Part shown: in pieces, positions 59,192-64,000 of the stretch
Layout of the letters: each line of letters starts with the position of its first letter
Position numbering within the stretch: position 1 is the stretch's first letter
Source of the DNA: Gymnopilus junonius
Taxonomy: Eukaryota; Basidiomycota; Agaricomycetes; Agaricales; Galerinaceae
Direction of reading: 5' to 3'
NCBI GenBank assembly: GCA_015501075.1
Contig: JADNYJ010000001.1
Span: 186,001 to 250,000, forward strand
DNA: 64,000 nucleotides
Notes under the pieces: generated by a model
The model's input: only the letters and a program-made list of their open reading frames with translations
What the model was told of the DNA's origin: nothing
Database searches by the model: none
Position numbers and translations under genes: made by a program

Positions 59192-59847
59192 ATGTTCACT
59201 CGATCGCAGTTCGAGGCGACCTGCAAGGCTTTCTCTCGTCGTCATTCGGAATGGACTTGGGTAGACGGCCATACTCCGGGATATGGTTACCTTACCCGCA
59301 CGACCTCTCACTTTTATAAGGCGTTTAACTCTCACTCACGATACCTCATTCACCCGGCATCGACTGAACTTGAGAACGAAGAGGAGGACGAGGCGACGGC
59401 ACAACCAGCACAACCAATTCTGACGGCGCGGGAATTTGTTGTCTATTCCGCTTCGTTCAGTGTTCCCGCGTTTTATTTCACCATTCACGACACAAGTGTG
59501 TGTTGTCACATTCAAAGATCTCGACACAGGTCTCACGATCTACAGACGGTGCTCCTCTGTCGTTAATGGACATTTTGCGAACATCGCTCTTCAAATCTGA
59601 TCTACCTGGTGGATCGGAGGCAACGGATTTTGCGCTGACATTTCCGTCAGCCTCGTTCCCTCTCCTATCGCAAGGAGACCATCCGACCCTTGGCACTCCT
59701 TGCTGGTATTTGCATCCTTGCGAGAGCGATACTGCAGTCGGTGAATTCTTGCGGGAGGTTGAACAGCCAGACTGGAACGAGGAGTCCCGCCTTGTTCGGT
59801 GGTTAGAGTTGTGGCTTATGGTCGTCGGAAGCGTGTTGATCCTGTAA
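59192..59847 (+). CDS. ATG10: Autophagy E2-like enzyme Atg10
   Basis: Atg10 conjugates Atg12 to Atg5. Exons 59192-59495 and 59546-59847 give 201 residues. The N-terminus MFTRSQFEATCKAFSRRHSE is followed by GYGYLTRTTSHFYKAFNS (family: YL..), VVYSASFSVPAFYFTIHDT, then GAPLSLMDILRTSLF and the active-site region HPTLGTPCWYLHPCESDTAV. The nucleophile is predicted to be the Cys in HPCES. The end is a hydrophobic helix (LVRWLELWLMVVGSVLIL*). An upstream in-frame ATG at 59174 would add six residues. An insertion rich in Glu/Gln (ENEEEDEATAQPAQ) lies in the middle loop. Assignment rests on the HPC motif and length. Confidence 0.85.
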
Positions 59848-60201
59848 ATAGCCCATAAGTGCTAATGACATTCTCATTTAAATCGAAGATGGACTGGATT
59901 AATTCGTAGAATGGTGCGGTTCGGTAACGTGGGGTTCCGTCGCTCACCAAAAACAGATGAAAAACATATGACATATGACATTTTTTGGTAGAGTCCGGCT
60001 CATGTAAGACCCTGCTGAGTATATCTTGCGAGACGCTCGGGTCTGCTCACTGTATCTTCTTTCTACTTCGTCTTAAAAGTCCTCCAACCCCGAACTGTTA
60101 GGAAGTGGAACGACTTGAAAGTGATAAGAGATTGATTATCTTGTCACGTAAATATCTTGTCGTATCATTTTAATACTCCGGTGGTTATTTAAGGAGACAA
60201 A
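59848..60201. other. Intergenic, ATG10 3' end to thiolase promoter
   Basis: These 354 bp contain the ATG10 3' region and thiolase leader. A TATTTAAGG sequence lies just before the thiolase ATG (about 60186). A repeated CATATGACA-like pair occurs near 59960-59980. Nothing else stands out. Confidence 0.5.
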
Positions 60202-61690
<1,489 letters not shown>

Positions 61691-62106
61691 TATCCTTAAC
61701 GTTAGATACCGATACCAGTATGTGCCTGTCTCATGACTTTACATCTAGATGGAAATCATATAAATGACGGGTATCAACCTGCTCGAACTGCGCTCGATGA
61801 CGTGAGAATGAAATATGCAAATGTAGTCTTGCCAAGGGGTCCTCCTTACTTGTATGCTCCTTACTGTGGTGTATTTCTCATAGTATGTTTCTTTCTGTCC
61901 TCAATTCATTCAGTTGGGATACTATTAGCGGTCCGGCATTCACATTCTTTCTATGTTTAGTGTTATCCGACGTCAGCCGAGGCAGCCGAGTTCATGACAA
62001 GGTACAGAAGTGGTACGCATGTGAAGATAAGGTATTCCTGGGGCTTGTTAAAGCGGAAGAAGTTCGATAACCTTTGGCGGACGAATTGTTGATCCCCACC
62101 TTCTCA
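61691..62106. other. Intergenic, thiolase 3' end to MFS promoter
   Basis: These 416 bp have open frames on the + strand but no domain-like sequence or conserved motif. It is likely untranslated leader and promoter of the transporter gene. Confidence 0.5.
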
Positions 62107-64000
62107 ATGACCACTTCCGTTCAAGAATCCAAGGTCGAAATCTCGGAGATCGAGAAGAATTCACATACCGGGAGCGTTGATGAGAAATTTTCTCTCGACC
62201 TTCAGGATGGTGATGAGGCACTCCGCCTTATCGGTGTTGAGAGAACTGCTCAGTTTTCAGAGGAGTACAATGAAAAGCTGAAGAAAAAACTTGTATGTTG
62301 TTTTGAGCTTTGAGTTGCCATATTTCATTACTCACGAATGCGATACAAGGATTGGTTGATTCCGCCGCTTTGTGCAGCAGTTTATTTCACCCAATTCTTG
62401 TGAGCGAGAACGAAGTCTCGTGCACAATCTTTACTTCATTCACTTTGAGTTGATAGAGACAAAACTTCTCTCAACTATGCTAGGTATTTAGTATTTTCAA
62501 TGCAAGTGATATGGCATGTTTAGCTTATTGAAATAATGCTACAGCATAATGGGTCTTCCTATCACTGGCCAGGTAATTATCAACTCTTGTCAGGTTTTAA
62601 TTGAATGCTTCAATTCGTTGGATACAGCGTTACAACCTGGTGTCCCTGTCATTTTATCTTGGTATGGTCAAGTTGGATAAGAATCCAGTTTGATATGATG
62701 AACTTTTGTCCATTAGGCTTTCTAGTTTGGGAATTCCCGACAGTTTATATTTCACAGAAGACTCGAGTCGCGAAGTACCTTGGTATGTTACATACGACTC
62801 TGATTATTGTGAGACTGAAATATTTTCAGGTGCGAATATCGTACTCTGGGGCATTGTCCTAATGCTCCATGCTGTCGGTACCTCTTTTGGCGCATTTTTT
62901 GCTCTTCGTTTTCTGCTAGGTTGAGATACTTAACAACGAGCCTATCCTTTTACTCATCAGAACTATAGGAATGTGTGAATCCTGCGTCGCTCCAAGTCTT
63001 ATTCTCATTATTTCGATGTTCTACAAGAAGAATGAGCAGGTAGGTCAATATCTACCACCTAATCCTGTTTCACGGATTAAGCTTCTACCTAAAACTAGGC
63101 GAAACGCATATCCTGGTTCTACGTCATGGTGCTGCTTTTCTTAATAAAACGTTTCTACTTGTGCTCATTTTGCGCAGAACGGCATAACCCAGATATTTGG
63201 TGGCTTCGTCGCATATGTAAGACGACACGACATTCACCGAATATCCTAACCGTAATTTCTTTTAGGGCATTTCTTTTGACGACGGTAAACAACTTGCCCC
63301 ATACAAGATCATCTATGTCCTTCTAGGAGGACTAGCCATCCTCGTCGGAATATGTGTCCTAATTTGGCTCCCTGATTCACCTGTGCATGCCCATTTCCTC
63401 ACCAAGGAGGAACGCATAGCAGCCTTGGAACGTGTAAGAGATGATGGAGGCGGAACAGAGAATAAACACCTCAAGAAATATCAAGTCATTGAAACATTCA
63501 TGGATGTTAGGACGTGGTTAATCGTCCTCACCACACTAGTTAGTGAGTAAACGAGTCGTTCTTCTCCGTTGTACAGTTCTGACAAATTGAAAAGCCAGCA
63601 TTCCAAATGGAGCACTGAGCAACTGTGCGTAGCCAATGCGAATGTATCTTTGATGCAAGCCAGAACTAACTTCTGTCACAGTCAGCAATTTAATCATCAA
63701 GGGCTTTGGGTATACGTGAGTTCGTACAAAAGATCTACAAGAGCTTGAATTCATCATTTGCCAAAGTTCTAAGCAGACGCTCATCCTCTCGACCCCTGGA
63801 GGTGCAGTTGCTGCATTAATGACCTTGGCTTGTGGCTGGTATTCGGACAAAAAGGTACAACGCCCTTGTCTCTTGCTGTTGACTCTAAATTCAGTAATAT
63901 CGGCTAGGGAGAACGCATGCTCCCCATCATCTTTGCGCTGGTACCGACAATTGTCGGTTCTGGTAAGTATTCATCTAAATATGTTGCAGATTTGTTGTGA
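62107..64000 (+). CDS. MFS transporter, allantoate/anion permease (Dal5) type, 3' truncated
   Basis: This is a 12-span plasma-membrane transporter of the anion:cation symporter branch. It starts MTTSVQESKVEISEIEKNSH and has an acidic cytosolic N-terminus (LDLQDGDEALRLIGVERTAQ, FSEEYNEKLKKKL). Then DWLIPPLCAAVYFTQFLDKT, SLNYA and IMGLPITGQ form helix 1 and loop. Later blocks are GFLVWEFPTVYISQ, ILWGIVLMLHAVGTSFGAFF-type span VLWGIVLMLHAVGTSFGAFF, RFLLGMCESCVAPSLILIIS (MFS loop), ISWFYVMNGITQIFGGFVAY, GGLAILVGICVLIWLPDSP and GGAVAALMTLACGWYSDKKG. The TFxDxKT-like FLDKTSLNYA signature supports the Dal5 family. Many short exons. The frame continues past the window end. Substrate (allantoate, vitamins, nicotinate or other anions) cannot be deduced. 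Confidence 0.88.

Overview
The window is a gene-dense stretch of a nuclear genome from a mushroom-forming basidiomycete (Agaricomycetes, probably Agaricales). Evidence is the density of short introns (about 45-65 nt, GT-AG with a few GC-AG), gaps of only 14-900 bp between genes, and basidiomycete-type proteins: a Zn2Cys6 activator opening with a basic arm and ISCAECRRLKLKC, F-box proteins with a coiled-coil start, a fungal Dicer, and PROPPIN and Dad4 orthologues. I found no transposon, rRNA, tRNA, CRISPR-like array or biosynthetic gene cluster. All gene models were spliced by eye from reading frame, splice consensus and remembered family sequences. No database search was run.

Layout. 1-9.5 kb: EMC3 (5' truncated), NCS-1/Frq1, a Cys-rich fungal protein, a PROPPIN (Hsv2/WIPI4 type), the small kinetochore gene dad4, arginyl-tRNA transferase ate1, and imp4. 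9.6-24 kb: aspartyl aminopeptidase, the SSU-processome WD protein Dip2/Utp12, a secreted double-psi beta-barrel protein, a Zn2Cys6 activator, a Cys/Met-metabolism PLP enzyme, and a two-RRM protein. 24-34.5 kb: a LOA1-type acyltransferase, a TVP38/TMEM64 membrane protein, the SNARE Ufe1, an F-box protein, Ssu72, a 1-Cys peroxiredoxin, and proteasome alpha2. 35-48.8 kb: a short Zn2Cys6 protein, aldehyde dehydrogenase, Cox8/COX7C, a large Dicer, a conserved gene of unknown function, and a small membrane protein. 49-64 kb: a Faf1-like 40S factor, an unknown protein with a recurring short motif, a p27/ZNRD2-like zinc-ribbon protein, EDEM/Htm1 mannosidase, APRT, ribosomal protein eS1, Atg10, acetoacetyl-CoA thiolase, and an MFS transporter cut by the window end.

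Most genes are independent housekeeping functions. Loose themes are small-subunit biogenesis (imp4, dip2, faf1-like, eS1), ER/Golgi membrane quality control and traffic (EMC3, TVP38, Ufe1, LOA1, EDEM) and autophagy (PROPPIN, Atg10). Several neighbours are divergent with 80-170 bp between start codons, and EDEM/APRT converge with 14 bp between stops. I see no co-regulated pathway cluster and no convincing undescribed system. The observations most worth following are: a Dicer whose ATPase motifs I and II look degenerate while both RNase III sites are intact; single-base frameshifts in two otherwise conserved genes (imp4, EDEM), most simply assembly errors; a GC-AG intron inside the Ssu72 catalytic loop; an 11-nt micro-exon in the peroxiredoxin; and an unknown protein with a motif repeated near exon ends.
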